Source: Botrimarina mediterranea
GTDB taxonomy: Bacteria; Planctomycetota; Planctomycetia; Pirellulales; Lacipirellulaceae
NCBI RefSeq assembly: GCF_007753265.1
Contig: NZ_CP036349.1
Span: 830,363 to 894,362 of the forward strand
DNA: 64,000 bases
Reading direction: 5' to 3'
Position numbers and translations under genes: made by a program. Below are positions 51,315-60,800 of this stretch, one piece after another (within the stretch, counting starts at the first letter, position 1; every line of letters begins with the position of its first letter). The notes beneath the pieces are model-generated. The model searched no databases, was not told the origin of the DNA, and saw only the letters and a program-made list of their open reading frames with translations.

Positions 51315-52277
51315 TTAGCGGAACAACTTACTCACCGACTCATTGCGGTGAATCCGCTTGATCGCCTCGCCCAGTGTCGGGCCGACGTCCAACACGTGCG
51401 TTTGCGGCAGTCGCTGGGCTTCGGTCAGCGGGATCGAGTTGGTGCAGACCAGACTCGCCAGGTTCGCCTCCCGTAGCCGCTCCATCGCCGGGCCGCAGAG
51501 GACGGCGTGCGTCGCGCCGACGTGGATCGCCTTGACGCCATGATCGTGCAGCACTTTGGCGGCGCCGCTGATCGAGCCGGCCGTGCTGATCATATCGTCG
51601 AACATCAGGGCCGTGCGGCCCTCGATCGGCCCGCCGAGGATGTTGGCCTGGACGGTCGTCGTCGGCCCGGTGCGGCGCTTGTCGATGATCGCCACCGGAG
51701 CCCCGCCCGAGCGGTCGGCGCCGAGGCGTTTGGCGTGCCCCAGGGCGCGCTTGATGCTCCCCTCGTCGGGGCTCACCACGACGATGTCCTCGTCGGCCGG
51801 CAGGGTGTTGCGGAAGTAGTCCGTCAGCACGGGCGCCGCGTAAAGGTGGTCCACCGGCACATCGAAGAAGCCCTGGATCTGCGCGGCGTGCAGGTCCATC
51901 GTCAGCACCCGGTTGGCGCCCGCGCGGACGATGCAGTTGGCGACGAGCTTCGCCGTGATCGGCACCCGGCCTTCGTCCTTGCGGTCCTGTCGGGCGTAGC
52001 CGAAGTAGGGGATGACCGCCGTGATCCGTTCGGCGCTGGCCCGCAGACAGCTGTCGATCATCACCAGCAGTTCGACGAGGTTGTCGTTGACCGGCGGGCA
52101 GGTCGGCTGGATCAAGAAGACGTCGCGGCCGCGGACGTCCTCGTCGATCTTGCAGCTGATCTCGCCGTCCGGGAAACGCCCCAGCGAAATCCGCCCCAGC
52201 GGCACGCCGAGGTAGTCGGCGATGGATTGGCTGAGCCGAGGATTGGCGCCGCCGCTGAAGAGCTTGAGGTCGTGCAT
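51315..52277 (-). CDS. prs: Ribose-phosphate pyrophosphokinase
   Basis: A 320-residue PRPP synthetase: KLFSGGANPRLSQSIADYL at the start, GEISCKIDEDVRGRDVFLIQ, YFGYARQDRKDEGR (ATP/flexible loop region), DLHAAQIQGFFDVPVDH (metal/ribose-5-phosphate), VVSPDEGSIKRA and LMFDDMISTAGSISGAA (PRPP loop). It makes PRPP for nucleotide, His and Trp synthesis. It follows the GlmU-like gene at 81 bases on the same strand; the spacer contains a heptamer repeat. Confidence 0.96.
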   Translation of the reverse strand: MHDLKLFSGGANPRLSQSIADYLGVPLGRISLGRFPDGEISCKIDEDVRGRDVFLIQPTCPPVNDNLVELLVMIDSCLRASAERITAVIPYFGYARQDRKDEGRVPITAKLVANCIVRAGANRVLTMDLHAAQIQGFFDVPVDHLYAAPVLTDYFRNTLPADEDIVVVSPDEGSIKRALGHAKRLGADRSGGAPVAIIDKRRTGPTTTVQANILGGPIEGRTALMFDDMISTAGSISGAAKVLHDHGVKAIHVGATHAVLCGPAMERLREANLASLVCTNSIPLTEAQRLPQTHVLDVGPTLGEAIKRIHRNESVSKLFR

Positions 52278-52284
52278 CGAGGGG

Positions 52285-52364
52285 GAGTTGTGAGTCTTGA
52301 GTCGCGAGTTGTGAGTGTTGGGGCTCAGGCCGATTCCTCAAGCCTGTCACCTCAAGCCTCAATC
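52285..52364. repeat. Two blocks of 7-bp tandem words
   Basis: Five exact-period heptamers at 52285-52319: GAGTTGT, GAGTCTT, GAGTCGC, GAGTTGT, GAGTGTT; then four at 52337-52364: CTCAAGC, CTGTCAC, CTCAAGC, CTCAATC. The two blocks are related as rough reverse complements (CTTGAG against CTCAAG). The second block overlaps the stop codon of the uridylyltransferase gene. Confidence 0.75.
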
Positions 52365-53174
52365 CTTGTTCATCTTCTTCATTTCCGCTTCCACCACCGC
52401 CAAGTCCGCCAGCGTGTTCACGCTCAGCGCCTCGCACGGCTGCAGCGCCGCCAAAGCCCGCACGTCCTTGCCAGCGCCGAGCAGAATGCCCGGGCAGTCG
52501 GTGACGTAGTACTCGCCCTGGGCGTTGTTGGTCGTGAGTCGGTCGAGCGACGCGCTCAGGTCCGGGGCGTTGAACACGTACGTGCTCATGTTCACCTCGG
52601 TGACCTTCAATTGCTCGGGCGTGCAATCCTTGTGTTCGACGATCCCCACGAACTTGCCATCGCTGTCGCGGACGATGCGGCCTAATCCGGTCGGGTCGTC
52701 GCGGTGGGCGGTGCCGAGCAGGCAGGCCGGCTGCGTCGTGGCGAATTCGTCCAGCAGAGACCGCACGCTCGAAACCTGGAGCATCGGCGAGTCACCCGTC
52801 ACGATAATCACCGGACCCGTGCGGCCCATCAGGTAATCGCGGCACATCATCACGGCGTGCCCCGTGCCGAGCTGCTCGGTCTGGAGGGCGAAATCAACCC
52901 CCGGTTCGCCGGCGAGCTCCTGCTGCACCAGCTCGGCCTTGTAGCCAACGACCACAACGATCTTCTGCACGCCCGCTTCGCGGAGGGCGTCCACGACATA
53001 GCGGACCATCGGCCGCCCGGCGACGGGCACCAGCACCTTGGGCAGCTCGGACTCCATCCGCGTCCCCTTGCCGGCCGCCAGAACGATGGCCATCGGGGCG
53101 TCGGGCGGAGGTCCCTCGGTTAGCGGAGCCGGGTCAGGCAACGGTGCAGAGGCGGGCGACGGGGCGAGGGACAT
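52359..53174 (-). CDS. GlmU-like nucleotidyltransferase lacking the acetyltransferase domain
   Basis: A 271-residue protein from ATG 53174. After a Pro-rich N-terminal stretch of about 28 residues comes a nucleotidyltransferase domain with AIVLAAGKGTRMESELPKVL, GTGHAVMMC, VTGDSPML and GEYYVTDCPGIL, similar to the uridylyltransferase half of GlmU. The left-handed beta-helix acetyltransferase half, normally about 200 residues, is absent, so this protein could make only UDP-sugar from sugar-1-phosphate. Acetylation would need another enzyme. Gene order with prs-rplY-pth matches the glmU position of other bacteria. Confidence 0.83.
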   Translation of the reverse strand: MSLAPSPASAPLPDPAPLTEGPPPDAPMAIVLAAGKGTRMESELPKVLVPVAGRPMVRYVVDALREAGVQKIVVVVGYKAELVQQELAGEPGVDFALQTEQLGTGHAVMMCRDYLMGRTGPVIIVTGDSPMLQVSSVRSLLDEFATTQPACLLGTAHRDDPTGLGRIVRDSDGKFVGIVEHKDCTPEQLKVTEVNMSTYVFNAPDLSASLDRLTTNNAQGEYYVTDCPGILLGAGKDVRALAALQPCEALSVNTLADLAVVEAEMKKMNKD

Positions 53175-53541
53175 GCGAGCGATTCGGGGCTGTCTGGCGA
53201 TCGGACCGCCGCCGCAGAGCAGCGACGACCGCTCAATCATCGCCGAAGCGTCCGTCAGGTTCCAGGACCGCCGGCCGCGCAGCCGGCTCTCGACATTGGG
53301 ATGAGGATGGCAGGGTCTGAGGATCTGAGGGCCCGCGCAAGCGTTCCTCGGTCCTCCCTCAGCCCCTCAGATCCTTAGCCCCTAACCCCTCCCCTGCCGC
53401 CAACCTGGACCCGACGCCAGAACCCGCGTAAATTGCGGGATTCGGCGAACCGCGACCCTTGGTCCCTCGTACCCGCACCTCCAACAGCCCGTGCCCTAAT
53501 GGATTGGGGTTCGCTCCCCCTTTGCCCCGCTGCCCGAAGCC
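53175..53541. other. Divergent spacer between the GlmU-like gene and argB
   Basis: About 370 bases without a convincing gene, holding an octamer-type inverted repeat (53312-53383). It should carry promoters for both the GlmU-like gene and argB. The frame of the GlmU-like gene remains open for 22 codons beyond its start but the residues are not conserved in character. Confidence 0.5.
53312..53383. repeat. Inverted repeat of 8-bp words
   Basis: AGGGTCTGAGGATCTGAGGG on the left pairs with CCCTCAGATCCTTAGCCCCT on the right with two mismatches. The right block shows a period of eight: CCCTCAG, CCCCTCAG, ATCCTTAG, then CCCCTAA. Located upstream of argB and the GlmU-like gene. Confidence 0.7.
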
Positions 53542-54468
53542 GTGCCCGATACCGTCCCTAAGAAAGCGATCCAGAAAGCCGACGTCCTCATCGAGGCGAT
53601 GGGGTGGATCCGCCGGTTCCGTGACAGCGTCACCGTCATCAAGCTCGGCGGCAGCCTGCTCGACGACGCCGAGGCCTTGCGCCACCTGCTGATTGACATC
53701 GTCTTCATGGAGACCGTCGGCATGCGGCCCGTCGTCGTCCACGGCGGCGGCAAGGCCGTGAACCAGGCGATGGCCGCCGCCGGTCTCGAGCCCCGCTGGG
53801 TTCAGGGACGCCGCTACACCGACGACGCCACTCTCGGCATCGTCGAGAAGGTCCTCGGCGGCGAGCTCAACGAGTACATCGCCGGCAAGATCGAAGAGTA
53901 CGGTGGCCGTGCCATGCCGCTGAACACGACCGGCGAGACCAACAACAACGTCCTCTACGGCGAGCGGATCACGCTGGACGGGGAGAACGGAGAGCAGCTC
54001 GACCTTGGTCACGTCGGCCACGTCACCCGCGTCGATCGCGACGCGATCGAGAACCTCTGCTTCGCCGGCCAGGTTCCAGTGATCCCCTGCCTTTGTGAGT
54101 CCGAGGAGGTCGTGGACGGCAAGCGACAGCTCTTCAACGTCAACGCCGACACCGCCGCAATGGCCGTCGCCGAAGCCCTCGGCGCTGAGAAGCTCGTCTT
54201 CCTCAGCGACGTCAACGGGGTGCTGCTCGACAAGGACGACCCGGGTAGCCGCATCGGCACGCTGTCGCCGTCGAAGTCCAAGGAACTGATCGCCAGCGGC
54301 GTCATCGCCGGCGGCATGATCCCCAAGGTCGAAGCCTGCCTCCAGACGCTCCAGAACGGCGTCGGCAAGGTCCACATCGTCGACGGCAAGCTCCGCCACT
54401 CCCTACTGCTAGAGATCTACACCAACCACGGCGTCGGCACCCAGATTGTGAATGAACCCGCAGCGTAG
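53542..54468 (+). CDS. argB: Acetylglutamate kinase
   Basis: A 308-residue ArgB starting at GTG. Motifs: [13 protein letters not shown] (phosphate-binding Gly loop), [33 protein letters not shown] and [32 protein letters not shown]. It phosphorylates N-acetylglutamate, the second step of ornithine/arginine synthesis. argD and argF follow on the same strand, each after a repeat-bearing spacer. Confidence 0.95.
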   Translation: MPDTVPKKAIQKADVLIEAMGWIRRFRDSVTVIKLGGSLLDDAEALRHLLIDIVFMETVGMRPVVVHGGGKAVNQAMAAAGLEPRWVQGRRYTDDATLGIVEKVLGGELNEYIAGKIEEYGGRAMPLNTTGETNNNVLYGERITLDGENGEQLDLGHVGHVTRVDRDAIENLCFAGQVPVIPCLCESEEVVDGKRQLFNVNADTAAMAVAEALGAEKLVFLSDVNGVLLDKDDPGSRIGTLSPSKSKELIASGVIAGGMIPKVEACLQTLQNGVGKVHIVDGKLRHSLLLEIYTNHGVGTQIVNEPAA

Positions 54469-54505
54469 GGCCGGTGTCTCTCGGCTTTCCGCTACCTTCG
54501 CCAAG

Positions 54506-54587
54506 TGACCAATGACCAAGCCCCAATGACCAATTGATTCAGACATAGCCCCACTCTCATTGGTCATTGGGGCTTGGTCATTGGTCA
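54506..54587. repeat. Perfect 29-bp inverted repeat built from 7-bp words, family 1 copy 2
   Basis: The left arm (54506-54534) is TGACCAA, TGACCAA, GCCCCAA, TGACCAA, T; the right arm (54559-54587) is its exact reverse complement, with a 24-base loop. It uses the same words as the repeat at 46735-46811. It fills most of the argB-argD spacer, whose extended reading frame would otherwise lengthen argD. Confidence 0.9.
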
Positions 54588-54599
54588 TTAAATACCTTT

Positions 54600-54621
54600 G
54601 CGTCCTCCGCGCACTCCGCGG
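54600..54621. repeat. 9-bp tandem words before argD
   Basis: GCGTCCTCC, GCGCACTCC and the start of a third copy (GCGG) follow each other with a period of nine, eight bases before the argD ATG. It sits just after the heptamer inverted repeat. Confidence 0.6.
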
Positions 54622-54629
54622 TAAATCCC

Positions 54630-55850
54630 ATGTCGGCAACCGCAGAATCCACCATGTCGCCCGCCACGGCGGACCTCTACAAGAACTACGTCGTCCCCAA
54701 CTACGGCCGCTACCCGGTCTGTTTGGTGCGCGGCGAGGGGTCGTGGGTCTGGGACGACCAGGGACGCAAGTACCTCGACTTCTTTCCGGGGTGGGGCTGC
54801 AACCTGCTGGGCCACTGCCCGCCGGCCGTCGTCGAAGCCGTGCAGGAGCAGGTCGCCACGCTGATCCATGTCCCTAACAGCTGGCACACCGAGGCCCAGG
54901 GTCTCTGGGCCAAGATGCTCAGCGAGCGTTCGTTCGGCGGTAAGGCGTTCTTCTGTAACTCGGGCGCCGAGGCCAACGAGGCCGCCATCAAGCTCGTGCG
55001 GCTTCACACACCCGAGGATCGCTACAAGATCATCACGTTCACCGGCGGCTTCCACGGCCGCACGATGGGCGCCGTCAGCGCCACGGCCCAGCCCAAGTAT
55101 CACCAGGGCCTGGGGCCGATGGTGGCCGGCTTCGAGTACGCCCCCTTCGGCGACCTCGAGGCGGTCCGCGAACTCGTCGATGACGAGACCGCCGGCATCA
55201 TGATCGAGCCCATCCAGGGCGAGGGCGGCGTCCGTATGCCCCCCGCGGGATTCCTCCGAGGCCTCCGTGACATCTGCGACGAGAACGGCCTGCTGCTGGT
55301 CTTCGACGAGGTCCAAGCCGGCTGCGGCCGCACGGGCGATTGGTTCGCGTACCAGACTCCGTCTCTGAGTGAGGGCGGCGTCACGCCCGACGTGATGACG
55401 CTCGCCAAGAGCCTTTGCGGTGGCGTCGCCGGCGGCGCGATGTTGACGACCCCCGAGATCGCCCCCAGCCTCCGCCCCGGCATGCACGCCGCCACCTTCG
55501 GCGGCAACCCACTCGCCGCCCGCGCCGGCATCGCCACGCTCGAGACGATCGAACGCGAAGGCCTGCTCGAGCGCTGCAAGCAGATCGGCGAGCGCTTCAA
55601 GGCGAAGCTATCGCCGCTTGTCGATGAGCTGCCGCACGTGAAGGAAGTCCGCGGCGTCGGCGTGATGATCGGCATCGAGCTGCTCGTCGAGGGCGCGCCG
55701 GTCGTCGCCGAGTGCATGAAGCGCGGCCTCTTGATCAACTGCACGCAGGGAACGGTCGTCCGTCTGCTCCCCGCGATGAACCTCAGCGACGCCGAGTGCG
55801 ACGAGGGCTGCGAAATCCTCATCGACGCGCTCCGCGGCGTAGCGAGCTGA
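54630..55850 (+). CDS. argD: Acetylornithine aminotransferase (PLP class III)
   Basis: A 406-residue aminotransferase. Motifs: [87 protein letters not shown], and the PLP lysine in TLAKSLCGG. It makes N-acetylornithine from the semialdehyde. The ATG at 54630 is chosen because the 21 codons upstream in frame are the repeat DNA, not conserved protein; ATG 54654 is another option. It lies between argB and argF. Confidence 0.94.
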   Translation: MSATAESTMSPATADLYKNYVVPNYGRYPVCLVRGEGSWVWDDQGRKYLDFFPGWGCNLLGHCPPAVVEAVQEQVATLIHVPNSWHTEAQGLWAKMLSERSFGGKAFFCNSGAEANEAAIKLVRLHTPEDRYKIITFTGGFHGRTMGAVSATAQPKYHQGLGPMVAGFEYAPFGDLEAVRELVDDETAGIMIEPIQGEGGVRMPPAGFLRGLRDICDENGLLLVFDEVQAGCGRTGDWFAYQTPSLSEGGVTPDVMTLAKSLCGGVAGGAMLTTPEIAPSLRPGMHAATFGGNPLAARAGIATLETIEREGLLERCKQIGERFKAKLSPLVDELPHVKEVRGVGVMIGIELLVEGAPVVAECMKRGLLINCTQGTVVRLLPAMNLSDAECDEGCEILIDALRGVAS

Positions 55851-55900
55851 TCGTAGCGCCGCGCGTCGATACTAAGCGACTACTCCCCCTGCGAAGCGTT

Positions 55901-55935
55901 CATTCCGCATCCCGCAATACCCTTTCCGCATTCCT
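55901..55935. repeat. Five 7-bp tandem words abutting the argF start
   Basis: CATTCCG, CATCCCG, CAATACC, CTTTCCG, CATTCCT run without interruption and end exactly at the argF ATG (55936). This leaves no Shine-Dalgarno site within the tract. Confidence 0.7.
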
Positions 55936-56871
55936 ATGCGTCACTTCATCACGCTCGACGACGTCACCACCGCGCAGATCGAAACGATCTTCGCGCTGAC
56001 CACCGACCTCAAGCAAAAGTTGAAGCAAGGGGTGCGCGAGCCGCTGTTGCCGGGGCGAGTCCTGGCGCTCTTGTTCGAGAAGCCGTCGCTGCGGACCCGC
56101 GTCAGCTTCGAGTCCTGCATGGCCCACCTCGGCGGCTCGAGTCTGATGCTCGGCGCCGACACAGGTTTCGGCAGCCCGCGCGAGTCGCTTGCCGACTTCG
56201 CCCGCGTCCTCACGCAGATGGTCGATGTGGTCGTCATCCGCAGCAAACGCCACGACACCGTCACCGAGTTCGCAAAGAACGCCGACTGCTCGGTCATCAA
56301 CGGACTCACCGACATCTCGCACCCCTGCCAGGCGCTGGCGGACCTCTACACGGTCCGCGAACATTTTGCCAAACAGGGTGGGGGCAACTTGAAGGGCCGC
56401 AAGATTGCTTGGATCGGTGACGCCAACAACGTCGCCCGCAGCCTGGCGCACGGCTGCGCGAGGCTGGGCGTCGAGTTCGTCATCGCGGGGCCGAAGGGCT
56501 ACCAGATGGCGCCCGATCTACTCGACAAGTTCCGCACGCAGAGCCCCGACGCGAAGCTCACCGTCCTCGAAGACCCCGTCGAAGCGGTCGATGGCGCGTC
56601 GGCGATCTACACCGACATCTGGGCCAGCATGGGCCAAGAGCACGAGGCCGACGTCCGCAAGAAGGCCTTCGCGGGCTACCAGGTGAACGAGGCCCTCTTT
56701 GCCCAGGCGCCCGACGACGCCATTTTCCTCCACTGCCTCCCCGCCCACCGCGGCGAAGAGGTCACCGACGGCGTCATCGACCACGAGCGCAGCCTCGTCG
56801 TCGAACAAGCCGCCAACCGCCTCCACGTGCAGAAGGGCATCCTCGTTTGGTTGCTAGGCTCCCACGCGTAA
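55936..56871 (+). CDS. argF: Ornithine carbamoyltransferase
   Basis: A 311-residue OTCase: FEKPSLRTRVSFE (carbamoyl phosphate loop), GGSSLMLG, SVINGLTDISHPCQALAD, IGDANNVARSLAHG, and IFLHCLPAHRGEEVTDGVID. It makes citrulline from ornithine and carbamoyl phosphate. The usual STRTR is SLRTR here, a common variant. It is the third arg gene in the run; rph follows after a 28-bp perfect inverted repeat. A heptamer tract ends directly at the ATG. Confidence 0.95.
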   Translation: MRHFITLDDVTTAQIETIFALTTDLKQKLKQGVREPLLPGRVLALLFEKPSLRTRVSFESCMAHLGGSSLMLGADTGFGSPRESLADFARVLTQMVDVVVIRSKRHDTVTEFAKNADCSVINGLTDISHPCQALADLYTVREHFAKQGGGNLKGRKIAWIGDANNVARSLAHGCARLGVEFVIAGPKGYQMAPDLLDKFRTQSPDAKLTVLEDPVEAVDGASAIYTDIWASMGQEHEADVRKKAFAGYQVNEALFAQAPDDAIFLHCLPAHRGEEVTDGVIDHERSLVVEQAANRLHVQKGILVWLLGSHA

Positions 56872-56897
56872 TGATTAGCGTCGGCGTCCTCGCAATC

Positions 56898-56987
56898 TTG
56901 TAGGAGGCGTCTCCAGACGCCGATTGCGGTCTCCTGGCCGACATCGGCATGGTGCGCGTAATCGGCGTCTGGAGACGCCTCCTACAA
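56898..56987. repeat. Perfect 28-bp inverted repeat
   Basis: 56898-56925 and 56960-56987 are exact reverse complements, with a 34-base loop. Each arm contains GGCGTCTCCAGACGCC, itself a 7-bp hairpin, so the element can fold in two ways. It separates argF and rph and starts 27 bases past the argF stop; the rph reading frame is open through its right half. Confidence 0.9.
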
Positions 56988-57011
56988 CTCTCTCACCAAC
57001 AACTCAACGAC

Positions 57012-57737
57012 ATGCCCCGCCACGACGGCCGCGCCGCCAATCAGCTCCGCCCCCTCAAGTTTAAGCGCGGCTACGCCTCCGCCGCCGCCGGGAGCGTCCT
57101 CGTCGAGTGGGGCGGCACCATCGTCCTGTGCACTGCGAGCGTCGGCACGGACGTGCCGCCCTGGCTGGCTGGCAAGGGCCGCGGCTGGGTCACCGCCGAG
57201 TACAACATGCTCCCCGGCTCCACGAGCCCGCGCAAGGCCCGCAAGCCCGACGGCCGCTCGACCGAGATCCAGCGGATCATCGGTCGCTCGCTGCGCGCGG
57301 GCGTCGATCTTACCGCCCTCGGCGAGCGCACCATCACCGTCGATTGCGACGTGCTCCGTGCCGACGGCGGCACCCGCACCGCGAGCATCACCGGCGGCTG
57401 GGTCGCGCTGCGTGACGCGATCGCCTCGCTCACCGACGAGACCGGCGCCCCCGCGTTCGCCCCCACAGCGATCGTCGGCGACGGCTGCCCACTCCGTGAC
57501 ACGATCGCCGCCGTCAGCGTCGGCCTCGTGAACGGCGAGCCCGCGCTCGACCTCGACTACCCCGAGGACTCGACCGCCGCGGTCGACATGAACGTCGTCG
57601 CCACCGGCGCCGGCGAGTTGATCGAGGTCCAAGGCGGCGGCGAAGGAACCACGTTCCGCCGTGATCAGCTCAGTGCAATGCTCGACCTAGCGATGGAAGG
57701 CCTCACCAAGATCACCGCCACGCAACTTGCCGCCTAA
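57012..57737 (+). CDS. rph: Ribonuclease PH
   Basis: A 241-residue RNase PH from ATG 57012: [90 protein letters not shown] and the C-terminal [16 protein letters not shown]. It trims tRNA 3' ends by phosphorolysis. The frame is open 21 codons further upstream, but that DNA is the inverted repeat, so the later ATG is used. Convergent with the large VWA gene across a terminator. Confidence 0.95.
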   Translation: MPRHDGRAANQLRPLKFKRGYASAAAGSVLVEWGGTIVLCTASVGTDVPPWLAGKGRGWVTAEYNMLPGSTSPRKARKPDGRSTEIQRIIGRSLRAGVDLTALGERTITVDCDVLRADGGTRTASITGGWVALRDAIASLTDETGAPAFAPTAIVGDGCPLRDTIAAVSVGLVNGEPALDLDYPEDSTAAVDMNVVATGAGELIEVQGGGEGTTFRRDQLSAMLDLAMEGLTKITATQLAA

Positions 57738-57775
57738 CAGGTCGGCTATAGCAGCGGGCGGCGACACACAAAAAA

Positions 57776-57805
57776 CTGCGGGAGGCGCTTGAGCGCCTCC
57801 CGCAG
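57776..57805 (-). terminator. Intrinsic terminator of the VWA gene
   Basis: CTGCGGGAGGCGC and GCGCCTCCCGCAG form a perfect 13-bp stem with a four-base loop; on the minus strand it is followed by TTTTTTG. It lies 31 bases past the VWA stop and can also limit rph transcription. Confidence 0.85.
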
Positions 57806-57836
57806 TGCGAAAGTTTGATTGAAGCGGCCGGGCAAC

Positions 57837-60800
57837 TTAGAAGCCGCCGCCGCCACCGGCGCCACCACCGCCGCCGAGGCCGCCGCCCCCGCCGCCGAGA
57901 CCACCACCACCCAGGCCACCGCCGCCGAGGCCGCCGCCACCCGCGCCGCCGAGGCCGCCGCCGGCGAGGCCGCCGAAGCCGCCTTCAGCGCCCGCTTGCT
58001 GGGCCGCTGCCGAGGTGAACTGGTCGTTCGGGTTCTGGCCGCCGCCCGCGAACGTGAATGTCGCGACATCGCCGATCACCGAGAAGGTTGGCGTCGGCGT
58101 GACGCGGACATAGCGGCGATCAGCCGACACGACAGCCGATACCTGCAGCTGGGTGCCTTCGGGGAGGACCGTGATCTGCGGCTGGAAGCCAACGGCGCCC
58201 GAGCCTGCCAGAGCGCGGCGACGACGCAGCACTTGGTCGGGACGCAGCGAAACGCTGGTCTCGTCCGCCAGCGAACTGAGCTGCTGAGCCACCACCGACC
58301 GGGCTACCTCATCCTGACGCTTCAGGGCTTGGGCCAGCTGCTCGTCGGCGATCGGTTCAACGCGCCGGCCAGCCGGAGCGTTGAACCTGACGAGGGCCTT
58401 GCCCTCTTCGTCGAACTTCACTTGATGCTTCTGGGTCTCGGCGGCCTCGGTTCCTTCGCCAATGACGACTTCTACCGTCACGGCGTCAGCGACCACGTCG
58501 CCCCAGACCTTGCTCACGAGCACTTCGTACTCACCGGCGAAGCCGCGCGAGCATTCGTACGATTCGGTGCGGACGCCGTCACTGGTCGCGTCGGCGAGCG
58601 ACTCGACTCGGGCGCCGCCGCCGCTGGTGCGCTGGGCGCCGGCCCAACAGACGCCGCCGCCCGGCTCCTTCACCGCCAGATCGACATCGGCGTCGCCGGT
58701 CCAGGAGACACGAACCACGCAGTCACGACGTTGAGCGTCGGCCAGCTCGGCTTGGAAACGCTGCGCGGTGCGGGTGTTCTTCTCCGACTCCAGCCGCGCC
58801 ATCAGCGCCTTCGAGACGCGGTTTGCTTCTTCGGCGATGACCTGCATCTCGGCGGGCCAGGTTCGCTCGAGCACCGCGGTGGTCGCCCAACGCAGCGAGT
58901 CCACGTCATCGGATCGCTTTGCCGCGGCGAGCGCGGGGCCGAGAACCTCCTGCAGCAGGGGGTCGCGGTCCAGCGCGAGTCGATAGACCTGCACCGCACG
59001 ACGGTCGAGCTTCATGCCCACCAGGTAGTCGGCGATCGCTACCAGTTGGTTGGCGCTGCCGGCGAGGTCCACGGCCGACAGGACGGCCCGCTCGATGTCG
59101 GCGCCCGACTTGCCGTCGAGTTGCATCGCGATGCCGAGCGACTCGTACATCCAGGGCTGCGGCTTGCCGGCGCGGATCGTGGCCTCGATCAGCTTGGCGA
59201 CGTCGCCGTAACGCTTCTGAGCCATCAGGCGTCGCGTCGCGTCGCGGAGCGAGGCGTCGTCTGCGTTCTCGACCGTAACTTCCCACGCGGCGTCATCGGA
59301 GCCGGCAGCGGGGAGCTCGATCGCTTCGACGGGGGCCGTCGCCGGAGCAGCTTCCCTGGTTGCCTCGGCGGGTTGCGACGCCGGAGCGGCTTCTTCTTCG
59401 ATCGACAGGGTCTTGGCCTTTTGAGCGACTCGTGCGGTGACCATCTCGTCGGGGACGCTGAACATGCCGCCGCCCATGCCGCCGCCGCCCATACCGCCGC
59501 CACCCATGCCGCCGCCCATGCCGCCACCCATGCCGCCACCCATGCCACCGCCCATCATGCCGCCGCCCATGCCACCCTGTTGCGGCGCTGGGATCGGGAT
59601 CACGAGGTCCGCGACGGGGTAAACCTTCACGCTGAGCTTGGTGAGCGCTTCTTCTTCGCTGGTGATCAGCAGCACCTCGTCGTCGATGACGTAGGTGAGT
59701 TCCAGCGGCTCGAGCATCCGACGCAGAGCCGAACGCAACGACACGTTGCGCAGCGACACCGACACCGGCTCATCCGGACCAATGCCCAACTCGTCCAACG
59801 CCACGGTATCGAGCAGCATCTCGATCTCGTACTCCTCCCGCAGGTAGGTGATGATCTCCTCCAGCGGCGTTCCGTCTGGGAACTCCAGGCCCGCGCTCGG
59901 CAGCGGGCTGCCCAGCGCGTCGGTGATCGCCTTCTCTGAGGGGCTCTGCCCCGCGACATCGACGGCCTTGTATTGCTCCCGGAGTCGGGTCAGCTCACGC
60001 CACTTTTCCGGGTCGGGGTAGACCATCGGCACGTTGTCCGGGAAGGGCATGAACGAGTCTTCGACGCTCTGCATCGTCGCTAGGAACAACGCCGCGCGAC
60101 GCTGCCGGTACTCCATGTTGAGTTCGTGGTTGTGCTTCGCTTCACCCCAGACACGGGCCACCCGCGGCACAACCCCTTCGGGGTCCAGTTCCTCGGCGAT
60201 CAGCGCCACCTCGTTCGCTTCCGCGAAACGCCGCTCGTCGATCAGCGAGTTGAAACGCTCGATGAGCTGCCTCATCCGCTCCCGGTTCAACTCCATGCGA
60301 TCCAGCAGCAACCGGCGCTCTTGGGCGGCGGCGAGATTTTCGTTGCGTTCGCGGTCGAGCTCGTCCTTGATGACGGCCTGCCGCGCGCCCTCACGGAGGG
60401 CCGATTGCAGTTTGTCGATCAGCCCGGCGCGGGTCGACGCAACTAGCTCCGGCGCCCGCTCGACGCTTTGCATCATCACCTTGAGGTCCTGGATTGCCTC
60501 CTCGGGGTTGCTCGCCATCTTGGTGCGGGCGTCGGCGATCGCGTTTTGCACTTCTTTCTCAAGGAGCTGGGCGAAAACCCGGCGGTTCTTTTCGATTGAG
60601 TTCAGGAACCGACCATCGACCACCGCCTCGGCCGGTGGGTAGGCGCCCGTATCTTCGTAGACTTCGCCCTCTCGTTGCGGGTAGGCGTCGTCCCGAATGA
60701 TCGCGCCGTCGGCCAGTGGCGCCGAGCCGGCGACCGGGCCCTCCGTCGGCGGCGTCCCTGGAGTCAGTACTTCCGCCGCGGCCGGGTCATCGATCACATC

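Noticed and set aside
53359-54399. A 346-codon minus-strand frame over argB
   Set aside because: argB has all family motifs; the antisense frame has none.
45030-55935. The word repeats as CRISPR remnants
   Set aside because: The units are contiguous words of 7-9 bases without spacers, and arms are inverted, which does not fit CRISPR.
57819-59939. A 706-codon open frame on the plus strand opposite the VWA gene
   Set aside because: It is an antisense shadow caused by the high GC third position; composition is His/Arg/Gly-rich without any domain, and the minus-strand gene has clear domains.
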